This document shows, in pieces, positions 61,851-64,000 of a stretch of 64,000 nt of DNA. Source of the stretch: Cystobasidium ongulense (Eukaryota > Basidiomycota > Cystobasidiomycetes > Cystobasidiales > Cystobasidiaceae). A program made the translations under genes and the position numbers. The notes beneath the pieces are model-generated. The model was given only the letters and a program-made list of their open reading frames with translations. It was not told the origin of the DNA and ran no database searches. The stretch covers positions 564,629 through 628,628 of the forward strand of contig BQUP01000003.1 of assembly GCA_022835595.1 (NCBI GenBank), read 5' to 3'. Numbering within the stretch: the stretch's first letter is position 1; every line of letters begins with the position of its first letter.

Positions 61851-61866
61851 AGATCTAGCTAGATCT
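61851..61866. repeat. Perfect 16-bp palindrome upstream of an SDR gene
   Basis: AGATCTAGCTAGATCT is its own reverse complement; it lies 40 bp before the ATG at 61907. It could be a dimer-binding operator-like site or a small hairpin in the 5' leader; no known factor is claimed. Confidence 0.6.
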
Positions 61867-61906
61867 CAAGCTTCTGTCTAAACGAGCAGTTACCAATTTA
61901 TTAAAC

Positions 61907-63185
61907 ATGAGTACATGGGCTCGAAATTTGAATGCTGGACTGAATCTCAGCTCCAAGCTCGCTGTAGTCGCCGGTGGTTCGCAAGGCATCGGTCGAGGTA
62001 TCGCGATCAGGCTCGCACGGGTGAGTTGGGCTTCTCCGCAGTGTCAGCGCCAGGAAGATAATACTAAGGCATACAGAGCAACCATTATGAGATACTGATA
62101 TCTGACTTGTATGCTTCCACAGGCTGGCAGTAGTGTCATTGTCGTTGGCCGAAATGAAGAACGCCTGGCTGAGGTGGTTGATCGATGCAAGCAGAGCGTG
62201 CCTTCTGGATCCAGCAATGCTGTGAGCATTGGTATACTCATAAGCGTAGAGCTACTACTGACTCCCTGACGTGTTCATCACATCAAAGCACTTTGACTAC
62301 ATCAGCGCAGACCTCAGGTAAGGATGTTCATGGGGTTGGGGACTGCAGCTGACGCTGTGGCGGAAAATAGAGGACTCTAGCTAACATCGCTCCTCTCCTT
62401 CACCTGCTGTGACACAGTCTTATCTCAGGTATGAAGAGTGCCATCAAAGCAATAAAAGAAAAAACCGATGGTAGAGTAGATTATTTATTTGAAACACAAG
62501 GAGGACCACCAATGGGAAACTATAATTTAACCAGTGATGGAATAGAATCACATTTTGCAACTCAAGTTCTAAGTCGTTTTGCATTAAATGATAGTTTAGC
62601 TTCTGAAGGTATACTTAGAATTGCAAGTGTTAATATTGCTGCTCCTGGTGGTAGTGCTACTACTTTCGATTTGAGTGATATCGAAAGTAAATCTTCGAAA
62701 GATAGTAATGCTATTAGCTTGTTACTAGCTAAAGCTAAGAATGAAGGTACCGTAACCGATGCTGCTACATTGGTGAGTGACATGATCAACTATCGCGTTA
62801 TCTCAGAACAGACTCCTAACCTAATCTTGTAATTGCTTCACAGGCTATGCAAGCCAAGTATCCCAATATCCGTTTCTACCACGTCTTTCCAGGCATAGTA
62901 ACTACAAAAGCAGCCGCGAACCAAGGTTTCCCATTCCCATTACCACAATTATATTCACTCTTCGGTCCAGTAATTGAGCGTACAATTGGTAATTCTGCAG
63001 AATCGTACGCTGAGATTCCAGTTTTACTAGCTGCTAATGAAAACAAGGAGAAATTGGAAAAGGTAGATAAAGAACAAGGCAGATTTTTAAGTAATACTCT
63101 TAAAAAAGTAAATGTTAGCCCTTGGGGACTTAAGAAGGAAAATCAAGAAGCAGCTTACGAGAAATTGAAGAGCTACCTTGCATAA
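61907..63185 (+). CDS. Atypical SDR-family oxidoreductase lacking a visible Tyr-x3-Lys
   Basis: ATG 61907 gives MSTWARNLNAGLNLSSKLAV, then VAGGSQGIGRGIAIRLARAG (TGxxxGxG-like with A-G-G) across the first intron, VIVVGRNEERLAEVVDRC, and HFDYISADLSLISGMKSAIK. Then VDYLFETQGGPPMGNYNLTS, ESHFATQVLSRFALNDSLAS, and the C-half QAKYPNIRFYHVFPGIVTTK. This layout is that of fungal SDRs in which the NNAG is replaced by a looser motif. Between LRIASVNIAAPGG and the FPGIVTT block no Tyr-x-x-x-Lys is found, so it may be catalytically altered, or a short exon is missed. About six exons; those from 62430 on use strongly AT-ending codons, unlike exon 1. Confidence 0.78.
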
Positions 63186-63308
63186 ATTTAGGCAGTCTGC
63201 TATTCTAGTCTACCCGCTTTGTTCTCTTTTACAAGCTATTGCATTGGCATTCGCATGCCTTCACTATGTTCAACTATACAAAGCTTTACTATCGCTTGTA
63301 CCTTGAGT

Positions 63309-64000
63309 TTATTCGTTGACATTATAAGCAATGACTACGTCCCGACCAAAGCTCTTTGTAGCTAAAGGTTGCAGGCCATTTAAGTTGCCAGGGCTTCCAA
63401 GATTAACAGCCACGCCATCTTCTCCTACAAAAGTTGGAGCTATCGTAATGATCACTCTATCGATGTTATCGGTGCCATTTGCCGAACCGGAAGAGGACAA
63501 GACAGTTGAAATGACACGAGCGCCGCCTTCTATCATCAGACTATGTTTTCTATCGAGTTGAAATCCGTTGACTATTTCTTGCAGTGTCAAAACATGCCCG
63601 TCCTCTTTATATGGTAGGGCAGCAAGTCGTACATGAGTCAGATCAGGGAGCTACGACATGTGATAACGGAATCAATTTACCTGCATCACGTTCGGCTACG
63701 AAGATTCGACAGCCAACCTCTCTGAGATCTTTGCTGCGATGTTCGAAAGCGGCATCAACCTTTCCTGATTTTGCTAGAATAATAGGATAGTGCCCAATAC
63801 CAGCTTTTCCATTCTCAATGAGTTTGCAATTGATGGGTGTCCGGAGATTTGCATCTAAAATGCACGGTATTGGTTGTTGGTCCAATGGGAGTAGTTCAGG
63901 TAGTCGACCTACGAAGACAGAATTTCCGATGACCGATGATGGTGATGATGATATTCACGAATCATTTTAGTTATGTACTTTCAGAGAGGGCACGGAGGGA
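63309..64000 (-). CDS. RIB7: Riboflavin biosynthesis reductase RIB7, 3' part (cut by window edge)
   Basis: Reduces the ribosylamino-pyrimidine intermediate in riboflavin synthesis using NADPH (RibD C-domain family). The upstream exon ends at 63908 with an acceptor TTCGTAG; earlier exons lie beyond the right edge. Seen: PCILDANLRTPINCKLIENG (family D-x-x-L-R-T/P region), then DLREVGCRIFVAERDAG, then VLTLQEIVNGFQLDRKHSLM followed by IEGGARVISTVL, the conserved E-G-G-A substrate/NADPH-site motif, and a C-terminus ending VIAYNVNE with a stop at 63309-63311. Two exons are visible, split by a short intron at about 63592-63680. Confidence 0.85.

Overview
This is a stretch of a compact fungal nuclear chromosome, most likely from a basidiomycete yeast or dimorphic fungus. 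Nearly every gene is cut by many short GT-AG introns (mostly 50-130 nt), intergenic gaps are small, and the gene set is fungal: CYP61 sterol desaturase, Atg26-type sterol glucosyltransferase, a UPF0658 Golgi protein, RIB7 and NSP1. Genus cannot be fixed from sequence alone. All exon structures given here are my own readings of splice signals and reading frames. I see no transposon, virus-like element, tRNA, rRNA or CRISPR array.

Layout: 0-9 kb holds the 5' end of an MFS sugar transporter (-), glucosidase I GCS1 (+), a FabG-like reductase with a PTS2-like N-terminus (-), divergent from a peroxisomal enoyl-CoA hydratase ending in SKL (+), and a mitochondrial RNA-binding-like protein (+). 9-20 kb holds the ubiquitin E4 ligase UFD2, a sterol 3-beta-glucosyltransferase (ATG26/UGT51 type) and a nitronate monooxygenase ending in AKL. 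19.8-23.6 kb is a head-to-head pair of cyclophilins (CYP40 and a PPIL4-type RRM cyclophilin). 23.8-31.6 kb holds an aftiphilin/Laa2-like protein divergent from nucleoporin NSP1, then GTPase NOG1 divergent from a tiny Cox14-like membrane protein.

31.9-41.8 kb holds an FMN-binding split-barrel protein, a UPF0658 membrane protein, the ESCRT ATPase VPS4 and ERG5/CYP61. 42.6-45.1 kb is an unrecognised multi-pass membrane protein. 45.1-47.2 kb is sparse, with only weak small-gene candidates. 47.2-56.3 kb holds a GPI-anchored GH26-like hydrolase, CutA, SAGA subunit SGF29, an unrecognised protein, a GNAT acetyltransferase and a zinc-finger/RING protein. 56.7-64 kb holds a tail-anchored SDR, ALG6, an unusual SDR without a visible Tyr-x3-Lys motif, and the 3' part of RIB7 running off the right edge.

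Themes: ALG6 adds the first glucose to the N-glycan precursor and GCS1 removes the last one, so both ends of the glucose cycle are in this window, though not adjacent. ERG5 and the sterol glucosyltransferase both act on sterols. Three proteins (the PTS2-like reductase, the SKL hydratase and the AKL nitronate monooxygenase) carry peroxisomal signals. Many neighbours are divergent with 120-450 bp shared promoters. I found no clear new multi-gene system. The best leads are the divergent peroxisomal PTS2/PTS1 enzyme pair, the hidden Cox14-like microprotein, the unidentified membrane protein and the AT-rich codon patches in VPS4, ERG5 and the last SDR.
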